A DNA stretch of 7,605 nucleotides from Deltaproteobacteria bacterium. Lineage in GTDB: Bacteria > Desulfobacterota > Binatia > UBA9968. Positions 1 to 5,165 of this stretch are shown here, in pieces (positions within the stretch are counted from its first letter, which is position 1; every line of letters begins with the position of its first letter). The notes below the pieces were generated by a model, which was given only the letters and a program-made list of their open reading frames with translations, searched no databases and was not told the DNA's origin. Where the stretch lies: contig JACPFE010000067.1 of NCBI GenBank assembly GCA_016183145.1, positions 1 to 7,605 of the forward strand, written 5' to 3'. The position numbers were made by a program, and so were the translations under genes.

Positions 1-1
1 G

Positions 2-166
2 GCCAATGGCTCGCAGCTGACCGTCGTGCTCAACGGCATCAAGACCGTCGATATCCAGCACGGACAGTTCCCGGAGGGACCGTTATCCCTCCAGTTTGGC
101 AACCGTGACAAAGGCGCGCCGGGCGGCGCCATCAAATGGCGCAAGGTGCAAATCAGGCCGCTATAG
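2..166 (+). CDS. DUF1080 / 3-keto-disaccharide hydrolase-like protein, C-terminal end only
   Basis: Only the last 54 codons are present; the gene enters from the left edge in the frame starting at base 2 and stops with TAG at 164-166. The visible residues include a strand NGSQLTVVLNGIKTVDI, then FPEGPLSLQFGN, and an ending AIKWRKVQIRPL. This is the usual close of the DUF1080 (PF06439) beta-sandwich: a ligand-facing 'N-G' strand, a 'G-P-[IL]-x-L-Q' strand and a final 'I-K-[WF]-R-x-[VI]-x-I-x-P-L'. Members are typically secreted or periplasmic and are associated with sugar or 3-keto-glycoside breakdown. The substrate cannot be told from this fragment. Its stop codon lies only 22 bases before the orphan purH 3' end, which is not a normal neighbour. 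Family assignment is by pattern recognition of a short tail, so it is moderately secure. Confidence 0.7.
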   Translation, partial: ANGSQLTVVLNGIKTVDIQHGQFPEGPLSLQFGNRDKGAPGGAIKWRKVQIRPL

Positions 167-188
167 CCTGCGCCACACCAAGCCGAGC

Positions 189-302
189 GTCAAAACGGTC
201 GTTCAACCCGGCGGCTCGATCAAAGACGAAGAGGTCATCGCCGCGGCCAACGAGCATGGCATCGCCATGATTTTCACGGGCATGCGGCATTTCAGACACT
301 AG
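189..302 (+). pseudogene. purH: Orphan 3' end of purH, copy 1 (37 codons plus stop)
   Basis: The reading frame from GTC at 189 to TAG at 300-302 encodes a segment starting VKTVVQPGGSIKDEEVIAA and ending FTGMRHFRH. This matches the extreme C-terminus of the bifunctional PurH protein (AICAR formyltransferase/IMP cyclohydrolase), which typically ends '...QPGGS-[IV]-[RK]-D-x-E-VI-x-A-A-x-x-x-G-x-AM-x-FTG-x-RHFRH'. PurH is normally over 500 residues, and the remaining part is absent: bases 2-166 upstream encode a DUF1080 tail in another frame. An ATG at 96 opens a 68-codon frame running into this segment, but its first half is out-of-frame DUF1080 sequence. No ribosome-binding site or start fits, so the fragment is very probably not translated. 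It forms the first half of a repeat seen again at 1680-1868. Confidence 0.85.
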
Positions 303-375
303 CCGAGGATGGAAAATGGAGGATGGATGATCGCGATCCTCGATCTTCCATCCTCGATCCTCGGCTCTGTTTTTT
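302..375 (+). terminator. Terminator-like hairpin after purH fragment, copy 1
   Basis: A 23-base left arm (302-324) pairs with 343-365 across an 18-base loop. About 19 positions are Watson-Crick, with a few mismatches or wobbles, and the outer 9 bases (GCCGAGGAT / ATCCTCGGC) are perfect. A run of six T (370-375) follows after a short gap, as in a rho-independent terminator. The stem is long and built from repeated GGATGGA/TCCTCGATC words, so it may also belong to a dispersed intergenic repeat family. It starts right at the stop of the purH fragment and would end rightward transcription before the oppositely oriented binding-protein gene. Confidence 0.6.
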
Positions 376-455
376 CAAGGTTCTATCGGACACCCAAACC
401 CAGGACCTCGCCCTGTTGCGGGTCTCTATTTGCTGGTCAATGATCTGTTGAGGGG

Positions 456-1430
456 TTAGCGTGTCCGGTAAAGTTGCTCGATGAATCCTTCGCGGGTCAA
501 TCGATCCACAATCGAATTATCCACCCAGGTTTCTAAAGGGATCGTCTTCTTTCCTATCGATTCCGCGATGGAATTAACCGCTTCCGGTTCTACCCGAGGG
601 ACTCGCGCGAGGTACTTGACGGAATCGTTATAGGTCTCCGCTGTCGTCTTTGGGTCCCGGATGCGTGTGTGCCTCGCGATGGCCCTCAATGCCGTATCTT
701 TTTGATAATGGACAGCGGCCGCGCCTTCGATGTAGGCTCGCATAATCGCTTCCAGAATTTCCGGATTACGGCGGTGAAAATCGCGCGAGACAACGATCGT
801 ACCCATGGAGTATTGAATACCCATTTCAGCCAGATCGACAAGCATTTTCGCGGGCGTATCGACGCGCAAGGTCGCGAGCACCGCGCCCGCGATTTGCCGG
901 TGCTGAAAAGCAATTCCCACTTCCAGCGTCCCGCCGATCTGGCGGACGTTCACCACGCCCTCCAGTCCGGTTTTTCGGAGCAGGATTCTCGTCAGATTGT
1001 CCGTGGTGGCGCCGAAGCGTGAAACACCCAACGTTTTCCCGCGCAAATCCTCAAGGCGGTTGATTTCCGGCTGTACCCACAGGCGAAGATAGGGGCGATT
1101 CACGAGGCTGGCAATGGATACCAGCGAGGCGCCACCGGATACCGCGGCTATCACCGAGCTGGTGCCGGACAATGCCGCCTGGAGATCCCCGCCGATCAGC
1201 GCCGGAACCACCACCGGCCCGGAGGAAATAAAAACCAGGCTGGCATCGATGCCGTATTTATCGAAAGCTCCGATTTCCTTCGCCATCCACAATCCGGTTC
1301 CCGTAGGGCTAATCGCGGAAAAGCCGAAGGTGATCTTTTTCTTATCGGCGGAATAACCCTGCGCCCCATGAAATAACAGAACCAGCAAGACAAGAACGGC
1401 TCGATGAAAGAATTTCCAAGGCTGCTTCAA
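456..1430 (-). CDS. ABC transporter substrate-binding protein, NMT1/SsuA-TauA-like
   Basis: This encodes a 324-residue periplasmic solute-binding protein, the usual length for NMT1/THI5-like or SsuA/TauA-like members that bind small organic ligands for an ABC importer. The N-terminus is a clear Sec signal peptide: a basic start (MKQPWKFFHR), a leucine/valine core at 11-20, and likely cleavage after YSA around residue 28. The mature part opens with a strand ITFGFSAI, then 'GLWMAKEIGAFDKYGID', the family's signature for the first lobe. A hinge-like 'LEDLRGKTLGVSRFG' follows further on. The start is a TTG at 1430-1428, preceded at short spacing by a GGGAGA ribosome-binding site (1439-1434). No permease or ATPase gene is adjacent, so it is an orphan binding protein and its ligand is unknown. 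It lies opposite to the pur genes, between the two purH 3'-end repeats, which suggests it arrived as an insertion. Confidence 0.88.
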   Translation of the reverse strand: MKQPWKFFHRAVLVLLVLLFHGAQGYSADKKKITFGFSAISPTGTGLWMAKEIGAFDKYGIDASLVFISSGPVVVPALIGGDLQAALSGTSSVIAAVSGGASLVSIASLVNRPYLRLWVQPEINRLEDLRGKTLGVSRFGATTDNLTRILLRKTGLEGVVNVRQIGGTLEVGIAFQHRQIAGAVLATLRVDTPAKMLVDLAEMGIQYSMGTIVVSRDFHRRNPEILEAIMRAYIEGAAAVHYQKDTALRAIARHTRIRDPKTTAETYNDSVKYLARVPRVEPEAVNSIAESIGKKTIPLETWVDNSIVDRLTREGFIEQLYRTR

Positions 1431-1433
1431 GTG

Positions 1434-1439
1434 TCTCCC
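1434..1439 (-). promoter_or_regulatory. Ribosome-binding site deciding the TTG start of the binding protein
   Basis: On the minus strand GGGAGA lies three bases before the TTG at 1430-1428. No in-frame ATG lies near the signal peptide, and this start yields a complete, well-formed Sec signal. That makes the TTG the best choice despite its rarity. Confidence 0.55.
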
Positions 1440-1513
1440 AACTCTTTCTCCGCCCGTGGCAGGGAGGTGGGTCGGTCAAGCGCTTCACAACATTGAGATT
1501 TAAAATCGATCCT

Positions 1514-1540
1514 TTGACACTGCCTATTCCCGGCTATAAA
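1514..1540 (+). promoter_or_regulatory. Possible rightward promoter toward purD (weak)
   Basis: A perfect TTGACA (1514-1519) is followed by TATAAA (1535-1540), but the 15-base spacer is shorter than the preferred 17. It lies in the AT-richer spacer and points toward the second purH tail and purD. If the locus was rearranged, purD would need a new promoter about here. The call rests only on consensus resemblance. Confidence 0.22.
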
Positions 1541-1679
1541 AAGTTTTGAATCTTGAGTTCCCGGCGGCTGATCCCTAAAAAGGAAATTCCTATCATTTGA
1601 TTTGGCCACCTGTGAACCATATAGTACGAGTATCGGGAGTTAGGAAGGTCATTATCTGGTTCACTGAGCACCCGCAAGA

Positions 1680-1793
1680 GTCAAGGTGGTCATTCAACCG
1701 GGCGGCTCGATCAAAGACGAAGAGGTTATCGCCGCGGCCAACGATCATGGCACCGCGATGGTCTTTACCGGCATGAGACATTTCAGGCACTAG
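1680..1793 (+). pseudogene. purH: Orphan 3' end of purH, copy 2, immediately before purD
   Basis: The frame from GTC at 1680 to TAG at 1791-1793 encodes 37 residues beginning VKVVIQPGGSIKDEEVIAA and ending FTGMRHFRH, the C-terminal end of PurH. Compared with copy 1, 32 of 37 residues are identical and the five changes are T/V, V/I, E/D, I/T and I/V. Most nucleotide differences fall at third positions or in synonymous arginine codons. purH followed by purD is a common bacterial gene order, so this copy, adjacent to purD, is the better candidate for the original chromosomal purH end left after the body of the gene was displaced. No start codon or ribosome-binding site is visible in this frame, and the preceding bases (to 1679) do not continue PurH. 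I treat it as a non-translated remnant. Confidence 0.85.
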
Positions 1794-1795
1794 GA

Positions 1796-1867
1796 CGAGG
1801 ATCGAAGATGGAGGATGGATGATGGCGATCCTCGATCTTCCATCCTCGATCCTCGACCCGGTTTTTT
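1796..1867 (+). terminator. Terminator-like hairpin directly upstream of purD, copy 2
   Basis: A 21-base arm (1796-1816) pairs with 1835-1855 with one mismatch and one G-T wobble, around an 18-base loop. TTTTTT follows at 1862-1867. The stem is better matched than in copy 1. The T-run ends only 11 bases before the purD ATG, so any transcript entering purD from upstream must pass through this structure, and no promoter fits between the hairpin and the start codon. It may be a leaky terminator, an attenuator-like element or simply a repeat-family hairpin. Confidence 0.6.
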
Positions 1868-1878
1868 CGTGGTAAGTC

Positions 1879-3189
1879 ATGAAAGTCCTCGTCATCGGTA
1901 GCGGCGGGCGCGAGCATGCGCTGGTCTGGAAGATTAGCCAAAGCCCCAAGGTTAAAAAGATCTACTGCGCACCCGGCAGCGCGGGAATCAGCGAGTTCGC
2001 CGAGGCGATAGCGATCGGCCCGGAGCAAATCGAAAAGCTCGCCGAATTTGCCGAGCGAGAAAAAATCGATCTTACTGTGGTCGGCCCCGAGTTGCCGCTA
2101 ACTCTCGGCATCGCCGATCTCTTCGAATCGCGAGGCTTGAGCATTTTCGGACCGAATAAAGCCGCCGCCCAACTCGAAGGCAGCAAGGCCTTCGCCAAAG
2201 AAATTCTAAAAGAGAACCGCATTCCGACCGCTGCCTTTGAGACTTTTGCCGACGCGACGGCGGCGAAGCGCTATCTCGCGCAAGTAAAACCTCCCTACGT
2301 CGTTAAAGCGGACGGGCTTGCCGCCGGCAAAGGCGTGCTGATTTGCCCAAGCCGTCAGGAGGCGGAAGCTGCTATCGACGAAATCCTCGTGCGCAAAACC
2401 TTCGGCCACGCGGGAGAGAAACTAGTCATCGAAGAATTCTTAGATGGCGAAGAGGCATCGTTCATGGCGCTGACCGACGGCGAGCATATTCTGCCGTTGG
2501 CATCGTCGCAAGACCACAAGCGCGTCTTTGACAACGATCAGGGACCGAACACCGGCGGCATGGGCGCCTACTCCCCCGCGCCGGTGGTGACGCCGGCGAT
2601 CCACCGCCGCATCATGGACGAGGTGCTGATGCCGTTGCTGGCGGGTTTGAAGCAGCGAGGGATACGCTATCGCGGCGTGATCTACGCCGGCGTGATGATC
2701 ACCAAAGACGGTCCGAAGGTGCTCGAATTTAACGCGCGCTTCGGCGATCCCGAGTGCCAGCCGATCATGCTGCGGCTAAAGAGCGACCTTGTACCGCTAC
2801 TCGACGCGACCATCGACGGCAAGATTGATCAGGTTCGACCCGAATGGTACGACGAACCGGCCGTCTGTGTGGTCCTCTGCGCCGGCGGTTATCCGGGCAC
2901 ATACGACAAAGGGAAAGAAATAACCGGTCTGGAAAAATTGCGCGACTGGCCCAACGGTTTTGTTTTTCACGCGGGGACGGCGAAGAACGACGGGCGCTGG
3001 ATCACCGCCGGAGGCCGGGTGTTGGGAGTGACGGCGCGCGGGACCGGCATTACAGAGGCTGTCGGCGAAGTCTATCGTGCCGTCGGTGAAATCTCCTGGG
3101 ACGGCATGCATTACCGAAAGGACATCGCCCGGAGAGCCCTCACCCATTCCCTCTCCCTGAGGGAGAGGGCACGGGAGAGGGGGAACTGA
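1879..3189 (+). CDS. purD: Phosphoribosylamine-glycine ligase (GAR synthetase)
   Basis: PurD joins 5-phosphoribosylamine and glycine using ATP to give glycinamide ribonucleotide in cytosolic de novo purine synthesis. The 436-residue product matches the usual bacterial length of about 425-430 plus a short extra tail. N-terminal motif GSGGREHAL lies at 7-15 and VVGPELPL at 67-74. The ATP-grasp core includes KADGLAAGKG (143-152), EEFLDGEEASF (185-195) and QDHKRVFDNDQGPNTGGMGAYSP (211-233). Metal and active-site residues are within EFNARFGDPECQ (283-294), and the C-domain has ITAGGRVLGVTA (375-386). The normal family ending is DGMHYRKDIARRAL (408-421); residues 422-436 come from a palindromic repeat. 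ATG at 1879 begins the canonical MKVLVIG, but its ribosome-binding site is weak and a hairpin lies just upstream. purE follows after 17 bases, indicating one operon. Confidence 0.97.
   Translation: MKVLVIGSGGREHALVWKISQSPKVKKIYCAPGSAGISEFAEAIAIGPEQIEKLAEFAEREKIDLTVVGPELPLTLGIADLFESRGLSIFGPNKAAAQLEGSKAFAKEILKENRIPTAAFETFADATAAKRYLAQVKPPYVVKADGLAAGKGVLICPSRQEAEAAIDEILVRKTFGHAGEKLVIEEFLDGEEASFMALTDGEHILPLASSQDHKRVFDNDQGPNTGGMGAYSPAPVVTPAIHRRIMDEVLMPLLAGLKQRGIRYRGVIYAGVMITKDGPKVLEFNARFGDPECQPIMLRLKSDLVPLLDATIDGKIDQVRPEWYDEPAVCVVLCAGGYPGTYDKGKEITGLEKLRDWPNGFVFHAGTAKNDGRWITAGGRVLGVTARGTGITEAVGEVYRAVGEISWDGMHYRKDIARRALTHSLSLRERARERGN
3137..3181. repeat. Palindromic repeat element overlapping the 3' end of purD
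   Basis: Two 21-base arms (3137-3157 and 3161-3181) pair at 18 of 21 positions around a three-base TGA loop. The inner nine bases, CCCTCTCCC / GGGAGAGGG, are perfect. CCCTC...CCCTCTCCC...GGGAGAGGG elements recur between genes in many proteobacterial genomes; this recognition is from general experience, not a search. Here the element lies within the reading frame, supplying PurD residues 422-436 (THSLSLRERARERGN), the tail expected from translating such a repeat. No T-run follows, so it is not a classic terminator. It might stabilise or process the purD-purE message. Confidence 0.75.
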
Positions 3190-3206
3190 TAGAGGATGAA
3201 AAAGTT

Positions 3207-3725
3207 ATGAAGCAAAATTCACAACCGAGGGTCGGGATTCTAATGGGCAGCGACTCGGATCTCGAAGTGATGCGCGAGGCCGAGAAAAGGCTCGACTCAT
3301 TCGGCATCGCCTACGAAACCCGCATCATGTCGGCCCACCGGACACCTGAAAAAGCCGCTGAATACGCTGCGAGCGCCGAGCAGCGCGGCCTGGAGGTGAT
3401 CATTTGCGGCGCCGGGGCGGCTGCCCACTTGGCAGGGGCCATCGCGGCCAACACGACTCTGCCGGTGATCGGCATACCGATCGATTCTTCAGGTCTGAAG
3501 GGGCTCGACGCGTTACTGGCTACGGTGCAGATGCCGGCGGGCATTCCCGTAGCCACGATGGCGGTCGGCAAAGCCGGTGCCGCCAACGCGGGCATCTTCG
3601 CCGCGCAAATCGTCGCGCGCAAAGATGCCAAGGTCGCCGCCAAACTGGCTCAGTTCAAAAAGGAGATGGCCGCTGGTGTCGAAGAACGAGACCGAAAACT
3701 GCAAAGCGAGCGACAAAAAAGCTGA
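3207..3725 (+). CDS. purE: N5-carboxyaminoimidazole ribonucleotide mutase, class I PurE
   Basis: PurE converts N5-CAIR to CAIR in de novo IMP synthesis. The 172-residue product has the family motifs GSDSD (14-18, phosphate binding), SAHRTP (42-47, with the catalytic histidine at 44), GAGAAAHLAG (68-77, usually GAGGAAHLPG), PIDSS (91-95), VQMPAGIPVAT (107-117) and GKAGAANAG (121-129). These indicate the bacterial class I mutase rather than the CO2-using class II enzyme, so a PurK partner is expected but is not in this window. The last 35 residues form a charged, probably helical tail, somewhat long for the family and overlapped by the next gene. The ATG at 3207 is preceded by AGAGGA (3191-3196). 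The gene lies 17 bases after purD, and tsaC begins within its 3' end. Confidence 0.96.
   Translation: MKQNSQPRVGILMGSDSDLEVMREAEKRLDSFGIAYETRIMSAHRTPEKAAEYAASAEQRGLEVIICGAGAAAHLAGAIAANTTLPVIGIPIDSSGLKGLDALLATVQMPAGIPVATMAVGKAGAANAGIFAAQIVARKDAKVAAKLAQFKKEMAAGVEERDRKLQSERQKS
3660..3665 (+). promoter_or_regulatory. Ribosome-binding site deciding the tsaC GTG start
   Basis: AAGGAG lies inside the end of purE, ten bases before the GTG at 3676. An ATG at 3666 belongs to the purE frame. Open frame continues upstream of 3676 to an ATG at 3577, but that part is purE sequence read out of frame. Confidence 0.55.
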
Positions 3726-4332
3726 TGATCTGTCTCACGCCGTTGCGGCGCTCAAGCGCGGCGAGGTCATCGTCTATCCCACCGAAACCCTCTACGGCCT
3801 GGGCGCCGACGCGCTGAACCTCGACGCGGTGGAAAGAGTCTTTCAACTCAAAGGCCGCGATCCCAACAACCCTGTCCCCGCGCTTGTCGAGAATGAAGAG
3901 ATGCTCCGCGCCTTAGTCAGCGAGATTCCGCCACCCGCGCGAGCCTTGATGGAGCGCTTCTGGCCTGGCCCTTTGACCATCATTCTACCGGCACGCCGCG
4001 ATATTCCTAAGCCGCTGGTGAATTCCACCGGTGGCATCGGCGTGCGCATTTCCTGCCAGCCCATCGCCACCGAGCTTGTCCGCGCGCTCGGCCGTCCTTT
4101 GACCGCCACCAGCGCGAACCCGTCGGGACTAGCCCCGGCGCGAACCGTCCAGCAAGCAATAAACTACTTCGCCGGTGAGATTGAAATCTTTATCGACGCG
4201 GGAGAATTGACCTCGAAGACCGGGTCCACCGTCGTTGAAATCAGCGCGAACGGCGTCAGGATCATCCGCGAGGGGGAGATCGGCAAGTCCGAGCTTCAAC
4301 TTGCCGTTGGAGGAAGCGAGGTAGTTCGATGA
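3676..4332 (+). CDS. tsaC: L-threonylcarbamoyladenylate synthase, Sua5/YrdC/TsaC family
   Basis: TsaC makes threonylcarbamoyl-AMP from threonine, bicarbonate and ATP, the first step of the universal t6A37 tRNA modification in the cytosol. With GTG at 3676 the protein has 218 residues, fitting the single-domain YrdC form without the extra Sua5 C-domain. Visible motifs are KRGEVIVYPTETLYGLG (27-43), the nucleotide-binding KGRDPNNP (59-66), RFWPGPLTIIL (94-104), GIGVRIS (120-126) and PLTATSANPSG (141-151). The start was chosen from AAGGAG at 3660-3665. The longer frame from 3577 would add 33 arginine/serine-rich residues that are only out-of-frame purE. The gene overlaps purE by 50 bases and the following lipoprotein gene by ATGA, so the three are likely co-transcribed and translationally coupled. 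Family assignment is secure; the exact start is less so. Confidence 0.93.
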   Translation: MSKNETENCKASDKKADDLSHAVAALKRGEVIVYPTETLYGLGADALNLDAVERVFQLKGRDPNNPVPALVENEEMLRALVSEIPPPARALMERFWPGPLTIILPARRDIPKPLVNSTGGIGVRISCQPIATELVRALGRPLTATSANPSGLAPARTVQQAINYFAGEIEIFIDAGELTSKTGSTVVEISANGVRIIREGEIGKSELQLAVGGSEVVR

Positions 4333-4547
4333 AACGAAGGGCGGCAATGTTCCTGCTGCTCGCCGCCGGCTTGTTGCCGCCCTACGGCTGCGATTCGAAA
4401 ACTGACACCGTAACCCAGGGCAGAGAAGCCGTCAAAGAGGTTGTCACTCAGCCGTTCAACGCCCGGGACGCCGCCAAGGAGTCGCTCAAACAGAGCGAAG
4501 ATAAGACCAAAGCCGCGCTCGAAGAAGTCGACAAACAACTCAAGTAG
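4329..4547 (+). CDS. Small putative lipoprotein of unknown function
   Basis: A 72-residue protein starts with basic MKRR, a hydrophobic stretch (residues 5-16) and a cysteine at 21 in the context LLPPYGC. This resembles a lipoprotein signal, although the lipobox is imperfect, with proline at -3 instead of the usual leucine. The mature part of about 52 residues is strongly charged and probably one long helix (REAVKEVV, AAKESLKQSEDKTKAALEEVDKQLK in two stretches), suggesting a surface- or membrane-attached coiled helix. Its ATG overlaps the tsaC stop (ATGA, 4329-4332), and GGAGG (4309-4313) and GAGGT (4318-4322) lie upstream, so it is probably translated by coupling to tsaC. I do not recognise the family. 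Its 3' end overlaps the convergent cupin gene by 8 bases. Confidence 0.72.
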   Translation: MKRRAAMFLLLAAGLLPPYGCDSKTDTVTQGREAVKEVVTQPFNARDAAKESLKQSEDKTKAALEEVDKQLK

Positions 4548-5097
4548 CGGGAGTATCCTTCGTGCCGCGGCGCGCTGACTTCAGGATACGTTCGACCTGC
4601 TCGCCTTCTTCGCCGTCGTAATAATTCACGTTCCGATCCCGCACGTAGAGCGAGCGAAAGCCGGTTTTGGGGCGGCCCGCGCTGGTCGCGTAGGCGCCGA
4701 TTTTGTTCGAGTCGGGGTATGCCGAAATATCCGGATACGCCATCGTGCTGACGACGAGATAGCGCAGTTCCCCGCAGCCCGTGTTGATGAGTTGATGAGG
4801 AAAATCGCCGGGCGGACAGGCAATGACGGTATCCGCCGACACCGCCAGCTCCTCCTTGCCGAGACGCAGAACGCCATCACCGTCGATAATATAAATCATC
4901 TCCTCGTTACCCATGTGGTTGTGATATGGAAAGGCGGTCTTGCCAGGCGGCACGCTGAAAAAGCTGTAGCCCAGTTTTTGCGCGCCGATATGCGCGCCCA
5001 CCCGCCGGCGCGACCCGCCGAATACCGACCCTTCCGGCGCGTTGATCCGATCCACGGGAACTTCGGATAAATGGATGAGATTTTTGTGCTTCGCCAT
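4540..5097 (-). CDS. Single-domain cupin protein, probably metal-binding
   Basis: A 185-residue protein with one cupin barrel. Motif 1 is FPYHNHMGNEEMIYIIDGDG (56-75), giving metal ligands His59, His61 and Glu65 or Glu66. Motif 2 is CPPGDFPHQLINTG (94-107), giving His101. The ligand set is intact, so it probably holds Fe, Mn, Ni or Zn and may be an enzyme or sugar/small-molecule binder; the reaction is unknown. The conserved C-terminal extension (residues 120-185), with DRNVNYYDGEEGEQVE, is typical of a group of stand-alone cupins of unclear role. I chose ATG at 5097-5095 because AGGGGA (5107-5102) lies four bases upstream; an in-frame TTG at 5112 would add five residues and contain that site. 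The gene converges on the lipoprotein gene and is divergent from the OCD-family gene. Confidence 0.88.
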   Translation of the reverse strand: MAKHKNLIHLSEVPVDRINAPEGSVFGGSRRRVGAHIGAQKLGYSFFSVPPGKTAFPYHNHMGNEEMIYIIDGDGVLRLGKEELAVSADTVIACPPGDFPHQLINTGCGELRYLVVSTMAYPDISAYPDSNKIGAYATSAGRPKTGFRSLYVRDRNVNYYDGEEGEQVERILKSARRGTKDTPAT

Positions 5098-5165
5098 AAC
5101 GTCCCCTGTCAATCTTGCTGGCGCATACTATCATTGGCCGGCGGCTTTATGCTATCAAAGTTTTC
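5098..5165. promoter_or_regulatory. Short divergent spacer between cupin and OCD-family genes
   Basis: These 68 bases must hold the control region for the leftward cupin gene, whose ribosome-binding site is at 5107-5102, and probably for the rightward OCD-family gene. No clear pair of -35/-10 boxes stands out. TATGCT at 5148-5153 could be a rightward -10 box giving a very short leader, which would fit the absence of a ribosome-binding site before 5166. This is only a suggestion. Confidence 0.3.

Larger units (their letters stand above)
189..376 (+). repeat. Direct repeat unit, copy 1 (purH 3' end + hairpin + T-run)
   Basis: This unit of about 190 bases matches 1680-1868 in the same orientation, with a period of 1491-1492 bases. 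Hand alignment of the 114 coding bases gives 16 differences (about 86% identity); the downstream hairpin is about equally similar, with a one-base length difference after the stop codon. Similarity begins at a GTCAA at the left boundary of both copies and fades just past the T-run. The two copies bracket the minus-strand binding-protein gene. Confidence 0.85.
1431..1679. other. Non-coding spacer between the binding-protein gene and the second purH tail
   Basis: About 250 bases with no convincing gene. It is noticeably richer in A and T (especially 1490-1620) than the flanking genes, consistent with a promoter region or sequence of different origin. It should hold the promoter of the leftward binding-protein gene, although I cannot pick one out, and perhaps one for rightward transcription toward purD. 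A 60-codon leftward open frame through it (1609-1427) resembles nothing I know and is probably chance. Confidence 0.4.
1680..1868 (+). repeat. Direct repeat unit, copy 2 (purH 3' end + hairpin + T-run)
   Basis: This is the partner of the unit at 189-376 in the same orientation. Both units begin at the same purH codon (GTC AAA / GTC AAG) and end after the T-run. Sequences outside the units (167-188 versus 1658-1679) show no convincing similarity, so the boundary is sharp on the left. Confidence 0.85.

Noticed and set aside
96..302. A 68-codon open frame starting at ATG 96
   Set aside because: Its first 31 codons are the DUF1080 tail read in the wrong frame; only the last 37 codons, the purH remnant, have recognisable homology. 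The fusion is accidental.
189..376. Tandem duplication by simple unequal crossing-over as the origin of the repeated purH tails
   Set aside because: Neither copy has the purH body, and the copies differ at about 14% of coding positions with a synonymous bias, which a recent duplication does not predict. An old event followed by deletions cannot be fully excluded.
1427..1609. A 60-codon minus-strand frame upstream of the binding-protein gene, with its stop overlapping that gene's TTG start
   Set aside because: The overlap looks like coupling, but the sequence resembles no protein, has no clear ribosome-binding site, and lies in the AT-richer spacer.
3577..3675. An upstream ATG extending tsaC by 33 codons
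   Set aside because: The extra residues are arginine/serine-rich out-of-frame purE sequence, and the GTG at 3676 has a good ribosome-binding site and gives the family's normal N-terminus.
5098..5112. A TTG start for the cupin gene at 5112
   Set aside because: It would place the AGGGGA ribosome-binding site inside the coding sequence; the ATG at 5097 follows that site at a workable spacing.
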